Translations under genes and position numbers: made by a program
Assembly: GCA_949987565.1 (NCBI GenBank)
Contig: OX465102.1
Coordinates: forward strand, 23,054,453-23,118,452
Direction: 5' to 3'
Length of the DNA: 64,000 bases
From: Luidia sarsii
Taxonomy: Eukaryota > Echinodermata > Asteroidea > Paxillosida > Luidiidae
Shown here: positions 47,064 through 57,006 of the stretch, one piece after another
How positions within the stretch are numbered: the first letter of the stretch is position 1
Layout: each line of letters opens with the position of its first letter
Notes under the pieces: model-generated
The model's database searches: none
Seen by the model: only the letters and a program-made list of their open reading frames with translations
Told to the model about the DNA's origin: nothing

Positions 47064-50000
47064 TTACACCGAGTGATGACAGCCCATTAACTCAAAGCGC
47101 AAACAGCAAAACTCGACCCACTCAGTTGGGAAAATGCGAATTAATCGAGTATGTAAGGCATTTACGAACGAGTTGCACACCACGCTTTCCCTGTCGTTGT
47201 TACCTGGAAACTGGAAATCAGAACGATGATAGAAAACGAGATATTTGAAATATGTCGGTTTCTGGTCTTTCATAACAATTGATATACACATACAAAGTAT
47301 ATTACAAACTATTTACTTATCACATTTCAAATCATAAAACGTGATCGGCATCCTAAAAACATTTTCCCAGAAGGCAGAATACCCTTAACTTTGAGAAAGG
47401 TCCTGCTTTGATTGACAATTCATGTCCTTCGCATTTTCAGTCCGAGATATCTGAAAGGGTGTCGGCTATGTGTAATTATGCGGGGTCTAGAAATCGGAGT
47501 GCATGTCACGGGGGTGTCAGGGCTGTGTGAAATATTTAATTTTTCATGACAGATTGTGGGAAAATGAAACAGACATTTTGGTTCCAATTAAAAAGGTTTA
47601 GAGAAAAAGTACACAACCGATTGGGTTTCTATTGCATCATCACGTATCACAAAATGTATTTATGAATATTGAACTATTATATTATCATTAAAATAAAAAA
47701 TGAAAACTTGCAAATACACCCGAGAACGAGCGTCAAAAACTGTTTGATTGTCAGCAACACTCCAAATTATTAGTTACGTGGTTTTAAGTGATGAAATATT
47801 AATTCCTGAAACCCTATAATAAGATCAGTTTGCACATCTACAGGAACGTATACTCGCGTTGACAACATAGACAGAACGAAACAGAATAGTTAGACTTACC
47901 GTTTTTGTTGTCCCGTTAGTATCCTTCACGTAATGCCAGACATGCCCGTCGAGACTCTGTGCTACCTGATACTTTGTGACCCAGAAGTCCATGTCTCTAC
48001 GGCCTTGAGTGCAGACAGCAGTTATGTAGACCTTGACATTGAAGTCAACTTGAATCCAGTGATTGCTGACGTTCAAATAAGGACACCATTCACCTTCAAA
48101 ATAATAGTCATTGCAAACATTTCAATAAGAAATACACATATATATTGAAAAAAGCTAATGTTAATGGGTGCTTGCCAAGGAGGTGTTATTTGATGAAATA
48201 AACATTATTATGCAACAAATCTAGGAAACAAAATGACCGGGAACTTTTACATAGTTTTGCAAAATGGCAAAGAAAGTCTTCATTGCCTCACTAAAACAAA
48301 TTTTTGAGCAGTTAGTACTATAGGATGACCAACAATCAGTCTTCAATAGCCACGTTGCAGATGGATAGCCACGTTGCAGATGGAAATGGCTTGCGTCGAC
48401 CGAGTCAGGCCAAGAAAACATGCACGGTTTATTACTGCCTCATTAACTCTGCAACCTACGCACCTGGGGTATTAAGTCGTGCTCTGTAAGGGGCGCGAGC
48501 AATCCCGGCAGTAGTTACAAACGATGTAGCTGTGATACTTTTATTCAGAACGGAGCCATCCTCCAAACCAAGTGGTTTTTCCTTCGTACACACCGGTGCA
48601 TCTGTAATGAAGTATTTTTTTATGAAATTCGTGTGAACCTGCAACTGCATGTATTGTGTTTTGATGCAATGCAATGTTTTGCGAAAAAGGCAAAGACAAA
48701 TTTGACTAAACCGAGATTTGAAGCACAGATATATGGTTTTTGGTATCAGTGATCTTACTAAGTGAGCTTTGCACTTAGATGGTGGCCTTCCTGAATAGTC
48801 AACTAATCTTTGCCAGGGTTACGATTCCCACTGCAATCGCACTGATGCGGATTGATGAGCATTGTTTTATCTTATTATACTCAATCAAAACTCACCGGCG
48901 CAAATCAGCCATTTGCGAATCTCCGTGTGGTTGTCGCTGTGCAGAAAGCTGTCGTAGTAGGACACCTTGAAGGGTCTGTAAGGGGTGTGCCTAATAAGCC
49001 CGCCCACTTCAACCCGGGTGCACTGACAGGGGTCCTCTACCGGGATAACCCAGCGAAGTATGTGGTTGGAGGCGGGGTCAGGCTCCTGGCCGATGGTGCA
49101 ATTGATGGCTTGAATATAAAAAATGCAAGAAGGATCGACCAAATCAGAAATTAAACCAACACATGTGCAGCTGTATAATAAACGGGCTACATGTCAAGAA
49201 CTTTGATATTTTTTGAAAAGAGGAGTCTAATCTATGAGAAATATTTAAAAGCCAATCGTTACATGTTTTTCATTTTCACTGATCATTCCGATATCAGAAA
49301 GATCATTGAAGCAGAGAGGTAGATATTGGAGGGTCAGAGCAGTTTCAATATCTTACATGTTTTAACCCTGTGGGTCCAGGGCTATTTCGCTCCATGAAAA
49401 TGTAGTCTTGCGGAAATTTTGATACCATTTTCGTGTTCATCAGATTTGCCTATCTGGTGTTACAATGTCAATAAATACGCACATGTCGTTAAAATGGCTC
49501 CTCGCTGCATAATTGTGTACAACTGCAAACTTCCATTAGATCTATAAACAGTGGCTTGCATGAATTGAACAAGTCAAATTTTTGAAACAATAAAATTTAT
49601 ATAATAATAAAAAAAATCAGGACAAATAAATGAGGGCTTTTTATTGTGATAGAGGGAAATCCAGTTTTTGCTGTGCAAATAAAAAAATACGTAAAAACTG
49701 ACTAGTTTCTCATCTGGGAAACATTATCCTTAATTACGGCACAGTTTCCTAATGTATCTAAATGTGTTTGTGTCAAAATGTGTTTAGTTTGAATACAATA
49801 CATTTGGATTCAATATCCATCAGGAATGATTGATTGTCTGATTATTAGAACAAAATGCACATTTTGTAAAATTTAGTGGGCCTGACGTTTCGATCCTAGC
49901 AGGACCTTTCTCAAAGGCAGAGTGACAAGGACAAGACAGATACATGTACACGGAGGAAGGGGGGAGAGTGAATAGGACACGGATGAGAAACAAAGGACAA

Positions 50001-50953
50001 AGAGTGAAGCTGGTAGGGAGAGATCAAAGGGAAGGGCAAGCGGTGGGGTAGGGATTAGTGGGAGGAGGGGGAAAGATCAAAGAGAAGGGCAAGGAGTAGG
50101 GTAGGGATTAGTGACAAGAGGGGGAAAGATCAAAGAGAGAAGTGTGAAGGACTGAACACAAAAGAAGGATTATCAGAAAGCTGCATGGTGTTAGTCATTA
50201 CCCTCTTGGATGTTGAGACCATGTGGTTGAATAGTCCGAAGACGCTTCATCCACATTTTCTCACGGCTAATACGGACAGCATTACTACGGTGACCAAGTG
50301 ATTCTATGCCCAGTACACTCATATCTGATATCGAATGATCAGGGAGATTGAAGTGATACCCAACAGGGGTGTCCATTTTACCGGTTTTGATAGTAGCCCT
50401 ATGGCCATAGATCCGTTTTTGAGGGTGTTTTTGGTCTCGCCAACATACTGAATATTACAAACTCTACAAGAGATGAGGTATATGATGTTTGAGGTAGTGC
50501 ACGTGATAGAGCCATAGGTCGTGTGGGTAGTTCCAGAAGAGTGCCCATTGAAAGCGTCTATTTCCTTGACATGTGTCTTGCAAACAATGCATTTCGAGGT
50601 ACACTTAAATGTACCAAATTTGGTTGGAGGTGAAGAGTCCAAAGGGGGAACCTCTGCTCGGACAATGAAGTCACGCAGGTTACGGGGGCGCCTGAAAGCC
50701 AAAAACAGGCGAATTGAAATCAATCATGCCATCGGATTCAGCGCCTAAAAAATGTATTAGGTTTCTGAAATCAATTGCGGGGCCTCGAGGCACACCCGGA
50801 GTATTTTTACCAAGTGAAAGGTCAAGTACAAACAGTGTTAACCCATTGTATAATCTTCAGCGAAACCAAGAAATCCAAAACGTTCTCACCTAAAGCTTCA
50901 TCGTTGAGAATAAGCGTAGCCAGTACAATCACAATAGGCAGATGTGCAGTCAT
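47064..50953 (-). CDS. Secreted unknown-module + F5/8 type C protein, gene 5
   Basis: Exons on the minus strand 50953-50890, 49108-48896, 48601-48464, 48093-47900 and 47210-47064 give 756 bases (251 residues plus stop); phases 1, 1, 1, 0. Exon 1 is a 64-base signal peptide (MTAHLPIVIVLATLIL) found only by its length, phase and position. Exon 2 (213 bases) is the four-cysteine module: [38 protein letters not shown]. Exons 3-5 form the F5/8C domain: CTKEKPLGLEDGSV, WIQVDF, AVCTQGRRDMDFWV (an extra Cys replaces Leu in the ALITQGR strand), FPGNNDRES, RIFP and FELMGC. Predicted secreted, lectin-like; the ligand is unknown. It heads a minus-strand tandem row with the dead copy and gene 4. Confidence 0.86.
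49868..50735 (-). mobile_element. Penelope-like retroelement 3' end, copy 3 (longest)
   Basis: Terminal unit at the left edge (49868), purine-rich body, then about 550 bases of minus-strand coding remains. These include AFRRPRNLRDFIVRAEVPP, a cysteine motif KCTSKCIVCKTH, and NIIYLISCRVCNIQYVGETK, the start of a GIY-YIG nuclease domain. It continues, after a frameshift, with HFNLPDHSISDM and RTIQPHGLN before a stop. This order is diagnostic of the C-terminal part of Penelope-like elements. It lies in intron 1 of gene 5, in the same orientation as the gene. Confidence 0.8.
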
Positions 50954-50959
50954 GCTGAT

Positions 50960-53229
50960 GGTAGTTGTATTGCAATCTGAAAATAAGACGATCGCGCAGA
51001 GTATATCTCAACCTGACGGGCTCCACAGAGTCAGCGCATTTGCCAAACTGCGTCACGTCGCCGATATGTCTCGTTCGTATGGCTGGGCCATACGAACCCA
51101 CGTGGAAATGCGACAACGCAGACCACGTGCTGCCTGGTGTACATGCTCCTCATTGGCTCTGCTCTATGGCGTTTTTTTTCAGTGGCGAAAAAAAATATGC
51201 AGAGTTGCCTGATGGTTGTTCCCACCCAAAGCACAGTGTTTGGCCTGTATGACTCAAGCGTTTGGTTGCATTCAAGTAATTTCTGTCAATTTAAAGGGGT
51301 CTTCGAGATACCACATAGTTTCGTTTACATATTAACCAATACGCGTGTGGATAACTATTCATTCTTAGATGGAAGAAACAAAAAGTGCATAACTTGTATA
51401 CGTATCTTGCTCAACATTCAATATACATATGTAAGCATCGATTTCAAATAAGCTGACGGGCTACTTTGTTGGAATTATTTGTGACAGCTAGATATAATGG
51501 GATTTTTGCGTTGACGAGAATATAATTCAATGATTGTTTGCCCGAGCTGTACCCGAGGATCTTTTTTGTGCTTCGAGAAGGGACTGAAATAGAGCCGTGG
51601 GAGCAATGATTTTAAATTCATTTCTTCCCATTCTGAAATTATTGAAAAATATTTATTTATTAAATATTTATTTATAAATTATTCTGAAAAATTGATGTCT
51701 TTCGTTGTTGATGTTATGTCTGCTTTGTGTGTTGATGCATGTGCTACAAGGAAAATTGCTATGAATTGCACACGGCGTAAGGTCCCCATTGTAGCACTCA
51801 TTAGACATAACAACTCCCAAGGCATTGCTGCCCAGAGTATAATAATACATTTTCCTTCCAGTGTATTTGCATGGTCCGTTTTTCTTGCCAAGGTTGCCTT
51901 GCAATTAAACACCATTTTCTGCCAGCGTTTGTGTGTTTGTTGTGACCTCTTCGTCATGGTAACGCAAATCGATTCAGGAAACACACAAATCCCGCTGGAT
52001 AATTATGCAGTAGGGTGGAATTGGCGCTACGGAACGTTATCTGAACGCTGTTCTAACACGGCAGGGTAACTCAGAGCAGTCTATATAATTATAAACGTGC
52101 ACGTGGACTTATCATGGAAACCTAATCGCACGCAAGCTGAATATAGTAGCTCATATTTATTTGTATTTCTTTATTATTAATTTTTATTTTTTTTCCTCCA
52201 GTGTTTCCTCGGTATTGGGCAAGTCGTTATTAAACAAAACTGTGTGATTTTGTGTTTAGATGTGATAGGAGTTAAAAGCTGAAACCACTAGAAGCAACGG
52301 TAGTCGACATACAACTTGGTCGTTTCTTTTGTCAAACACAAGACTTAAGAGATGCGCTCCAGAAGGATACAAGTATCCTATACATGGGATAACTCCCAAC
52401 CCATTAGGAGTATTCAAGCATTCGTGCTTGACCTCTTCGGACACGCACTTTAAAAACATAATTATCATTCGCCATTGAAACCTCATATTAACCTTTTGAG
52501 TACCACATTAATTATTCGGTATGTACAGTCAGTTACCGAATTGTTTTGAGCCCAACGCAGCTTTTCATCGCACTATCATTCAATTTTTTTTATTCTAAAT
52601 GTGCACCGCGTTCGTCGAGTAAACTCGACAATGGTACTCAAAGGGTTAATAACGTGTCACGGTGATTCACGGCAATTGTTCGATTGTTTGCACACATTAC
52701 TCATTGTAATACTGGCTATGTAATACTGGCGGTGTACCGGTATTTGCATAGTTTGTGTGTCTGGCCAATGTAGCCCTTTTTTCTATTCGCTTGGTCTGTC
52801 AGCGTGTGAGTGTTTGCTCCAACAAATTTACCATTAGCCTATACGGCAAGCACTGCAAGCCTGTTAATGAATGTTCAAGGCTCGGGGAGTGGAAAATAGA
52901 ATCACAGAGCTTGCAGGGAACACACCTCTGAAATTGTTCTTGAGAATACAGTAGTGACTAGTATCTTTTTCCCATATAGGCCCTACGTAAATTAATGTCA
53001 AGAAATGTTTCTTAAACCATAAGGGAATATGATAAAATATGTTTTTCATCATATCAGTACAATTAGAAAACAATCTGCGCATTTCGTTCGAAACTATTGG
53101 TGACTTGTTTCGTTTAACAAAGTGACATGGAGTTATTAGCTACAAGAAGGAGGAACTGGGGTGGCGAGATGCGGAGAGTGATTGTATAACGTGACAAACA
53201 CCACACGTTTGTATAACGTGCCTCGTTGC
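50960..53229. other. Intergenic, no gene seen
   Basis: A TTAA-flanked element is at 52488-52649. Overlapping open frames on both strands at about 51680-52070 match nothing I know. A minus-strand stretch there (VQFIAIFLVAHAS) looks signal-peptide-like but has no splice donor after it. Confidence 0.4.
52488..52649. mobile_element. piggyBac-type MITE
   Basis: Flanked by TTAA on both sides, with inverted ends CCTTTTGAGTACCA and TGGTACTCAAAGGG and about 154 bases between the TTAA copies. TTAA target and a CCY start are the piggyBac pattern. Confidence 0.7.
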
Positions 53230-53860
53230 TGGTGTGGCGCAAATTATAGTGCAGCGTAGAGTATATAGAGGGCGCACTCGCGGCTGTGGGCCCTAGTATA
53301 TAGCCCGGGGCAGTCACTGTACGGCACAGCGGACAGCGGATAGCGGAAAGAGACGGCGCTGACGGGCGTGTGCTGGGTGGTGTGGTGAAGTCGGGCTGGC
53401 ATAAGGAGGCTAGGAGTCCGTGGAGGCTACTGGAGGCGGGACGGCATACGGCGATCGGCCGATCGTCTCGCGGCGGAGCCGGAAGGGTGCGCTCCTCTCC
53501 CCGCCGCCTCGTGGGAGGATCACGACGGGAAACGGGGAATGGAGGCGCACTGAAACGCGAGAGGCGTACGGGTCTTACCCGGGACTCGGAGGCTATCGCC
53601 AGCCAGGCATTGCCGTGCTGCCCAGCACTGCCCTACCGTAGCAGCTAATGCGAGACTACCCCTTCACAGAGCTAATTATTGAGAGGCTCAGGGACCAATC
53701 ACTTGGAGGCTAATAATCATTGTAGTGCAATCAAACGGGAGGTCCATCATAATTATGACATGAATCTTTGTAAATAAACCCATACCAATCAGTAATTGAA
53801 GACATTGACTCTTGTGTGTAGTTGTCTTTCCTTGTCCACCCCGAGGGTTGAGGAGCGTGT
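53230..53860 (+). other. GC-rich segment with TATA and AATAAA, possible solo LTR or lncRNA
   Basis: GC content jumps from about 53280 to 53640 (for example CGGCCGATCGTCTCGCGGCG). A TATATAGAGG motif near 53262, a second TATATAGC near 53297 and an AATAAA near 53775 (GTAAATAAACCC) are arranged like the U3-R-U5 signals of an LTR. No paired LTR is in the window and the longest frames (53370-53648) look like chance in GC-rich DNA. Confidence 0.4.
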
Positions 53861-55749
53861 ATGGGTGAATGCCGCTACGCGTATGGGGCGGTATATCTCC
53901 ATCCAAACGGACCTGCATTCCTGGCTGCTGGCATTGATCTTCAGCTAGGTTTCTTGGGTAGAAGGACTGCGTATCGGATCACCGATAATAGACCGCCACA
54001 CTGGAATGAAAATATGGAAATGGATATGGATGTATACATATCGTGTGCAACGTCCTTACACGTAAAGGCACAGTGCTGCTCGTACCTAGATATTTATTCG
54101 TCAATAGACTGTTTGCTTTTAATTTTAAACTCGAAAGTCAGAAGGGAAAAGGGGAGCAAAGACAAGGAGGGGAGGGATTCGTAAATATAAATGAGATTCA
54201 TAAAATGAAGAATAAGATGTGTGAATACAAATAAGGATGGCTTTAACATTCTGGCACAGATAGACATTTTATATCAAGATGGAACGAAGTAGGGAACATA
54301 ATTCTAAAACATATTGAGCTTTCGTATGGATAAATATACATGTGCAACGAGTAAAACGCGGAAGAGGTGAACACATAAATGAATACAAATATTGAGCGAG
54401 GGAGAAAACAAATATATAATAGTAGCGGAATGAGTCACATTGCATGTCGTAATGTAAAATTACCGAGCGGCCCACAATGAGCACCATGCGCCGTCGGCTG
54501 AAAGTTGATTGAGGGGGTAAACGGGATACTCTAAATCTTGTTAAATACCAGGTTAAGTTTCATACCATTCTGTGCGTTTTATTCTCATTTCAATCTCCCT
54601 ATTCAGACAAATAATATGTATCCCAAACGTTGGACGTCCAGCAATCCACGGGATCTGATTGTTCGTTCTGAGGTCCCCTCTTTGGATCCTCCACCCACAC
54701 CAAGCATGGAATCTTCAAATCTAAATGTGTAGTTTGCAAGAACCATGCCAAGGATACTCCTCTGACTCTGACTCTGAGTATAAATCCAATCGAATGATCA
54801 CTTGCAAAACAACTAGCCTATATATCTCATTTCTTGTGGGGTCTGCGGCATTCAATTTGTCGGTGAGACCAGAAAAGGGCCTTAATAAACGACTCTATCT
54901 ACTGTCATAAATCTACCATCAACACCAAGCGAGTAGATACCCCTGTGGTCGGTCCCTGTCTTCGATCCCTAATCATACCATCCTTGCTTCTTGCACCTTG
55001 CTCCTGTCCTTTTGATCCTCTATACGTTTTTGTTTTGCCTTTGATCTCCCCTCCCTTCGTGCATGTACATCTGCGTCCCTCTCTTTTCCCTTTTGTCCTT
55101 CCTCTGTCATTCTCCTTCCCCTGACTGTCTGTGTATATGTCCTAGTCACTTTGCCTTTGAGTTTTACGTTTCCCCAGTTATGTGTTGCCTGAATACTTAA
55201 AAATGAATACTAAATACTATATACTAAACCTGATACTAAAAATCGAATAGCATTATTTTCTTCCCGCTTTTAGGCAATATTTTGGCAAAGACTTGACTTG
55301 ACCGGCAGCTGAACCCGAGAACGATTTTTTTTCGTTGTTTTTTTAACATTTCGATATTTTTGGTCTATCTTTTTGGTTAACTGAAAATGACGAAGCTGTA
55401 TCCACTTGTATCCACAGTGATTCCTGGAGATATGCGGCAGTTAATGGATCGATGAGTCTGATTCGCTCTTCCACCTCTTCAAATACTTGTTGATTTGGGT
55501 AGGCCATTATCTATGAGATAGATATCTCAAATGGTAAGCGCGCTGATGCTCAAAAAGAGAGGTATCTGGTGTCTTGGTCTAGGAAAAGTTTTCTTTGTCA
55601 TTTTTTTTTTTTTTTCAACATTTCTAAGTCAGTTCTTCATTCAAGTGTTTGCCATTTCTGAAATACCTAACGAAAGACAGTGCACTCTAAAGCAATCCTA
55701 TGCAGATAATTCGGCGACTAAACGTAAACCTGACCATCTTTCTTACTGC
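53861..55749. other. Intergenic, Penelope remnant only
   Basis: Apart from the remnant at 54600-54960 there is a pyrimidine-rich stretch (54960-55180). No gene recognised. Confidence 0.45.
54600..54960 (+). mobile_element. Penelope-like remnant, plus strand
   Basis: NPRDLIVRSEVPSLDPPP aligns with NLRDFIVRAEVPPLDSSPP of the copy at 49868-50735, and the following VVCK-like and SFLVGS-like pieces continue it in shifting frames. Older than the other copies and in the opposite orientation. Confidence 0.6.
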
Positions 55750-55998
55750 CTTCGGCGAAGTAAATACAGCCGGTCAGATAGATCTAAGTCTTCAATGCTT
55801 GCACCCCGAAACTGCTTGGTGTTGAGTTCACAGCGCCGGTCATCTGGGCAGAAGAAGTTGAACGACTTGCAGGCGTCGTCTTGCAGGCACAGCACAGCAC
55901 ACGTCAGCTACGAGTGGGCGGTTTTGTTTCGGTAGCTTTGGTCGCAAAAGACGTGGCCCGGTCTCGGTCCTCGTTGAAACCGAGGCTGCCGCTTCGTT
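55750..55998 (-). pseudogene. Broken PAN/apple exon
   Basis: On the minus strand it keeps LTCAVLCLQDDACKSFNF and RRCELNTKQFRG of the PAN exon in the genes at 1 and 8894. Just before this part the Tyr codon of the AHSYLT stretch is TAG. An extra Phe codon follows SFNF, and a two-base loss near the end turns SDYGCIYF out of frame. No F5/8C exons follow on this strand. A dead copy of the PAN gene type, inverted relative to the live pair 45 kb away. Confidence 0.75.
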
Positions 55999-56129
55999 GG
56001 TACATTTGACGAAGCGACTAACATGAACTCAAATCACTTGATGAAGAGGCCTGGACGCTCAACCGCTCGCTCGATTCGATTGAGGAGTACAGACGGGTTC
56101 CTCCTCTAAACCCATTTTATACACCAATA

Positions 56130-56720
56130 CGGTAACTGTAAGTTAGAAACACGTCCAGTAACTTCTGTCGTCGTCCGGATAACGTCATATACGCCTATAT
56201 TCGTCAATATGCGTTGTAGGTGAGTTCGATATACGTTCCAAGCACGTTATTCGTAGGTTAAAAATACGTTTGGGACGCTAGAAATTATCTCGACGCATTT
56301 CGATGAGTATCTTACACATAACGTGTGTTAACGTGTGTCAACGAACGCATAATCTACTTACAACGTACGTCACGCATGTGTGGAACGTATGAGCCATGCG
56401 TTGTCATACGTCGAAAAGTTGTGTGCATACACAACATTTTTCAACAACCTCGCTGTACTTAAATGTATACCATCGTGCCTCAACGAAAACTTAACTTATA
56501 CAAAACTTTGCCCATAACGTATTCGACGTACGCCATCCTATTCGCTAAATGTTTGATACGTTGGCATACGCTGGCTAAATCGTCAAGGTGTGACAGGACC
56601 ATTACAAATACAAGGGCCGCTTGAACGCACGTTCGTCACACAAAGAGTAGCATGAACACGGCACGCATTATATTATATTATATTATAATGCGTTATATTA
56701 TACGCATTTGTGTGCGTTGC
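56130..56720. promoter_or_regulatory. CpG-dense, AT-rich tract upstream of transporter B
   Basis: I count about 44 CpG in 56161-56700, mostly as TACG, AACG or ACGT, in sequence that is not GC-rich overall. It ends about 290 bases before the start codon of transporter B. It may be a promoter CpG region or an unusual repeat. Confidence 0.4.
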
Positions 56721-57006
56721 CGAATAACACTGAAGCTCCAGCTACAATGATGCATCGTTGCTGTGCTAGTGACGTGCACTTAGCAGTTTACATGCGTTGG
56801 AAGCAGATGCCATTGAATCGTTGGAGTAAAATGTATGTTTTCTTCTTTGTTTCACTTTTCATAGAACCTGTCTATTCCGTCGTGTAGATTGTCAGTACAC
56901 GTAAACACGAAAACAAAAAACACGCGCGAGTATTCAACGGTCTTCTCCTTTCGTGTGAATCCCATTTGGACGGAGGGGCCCAGGAGCGGCAAGGCAAGGG
57001 TGTGCA

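Noticed and set aside
53370..53648. 92-codon Arg/Gly-rich frame in the GC island.
   Set aside because: Several overlapping frames are open there, as expected by chance in GC-rich DNA; no domain or splice context.
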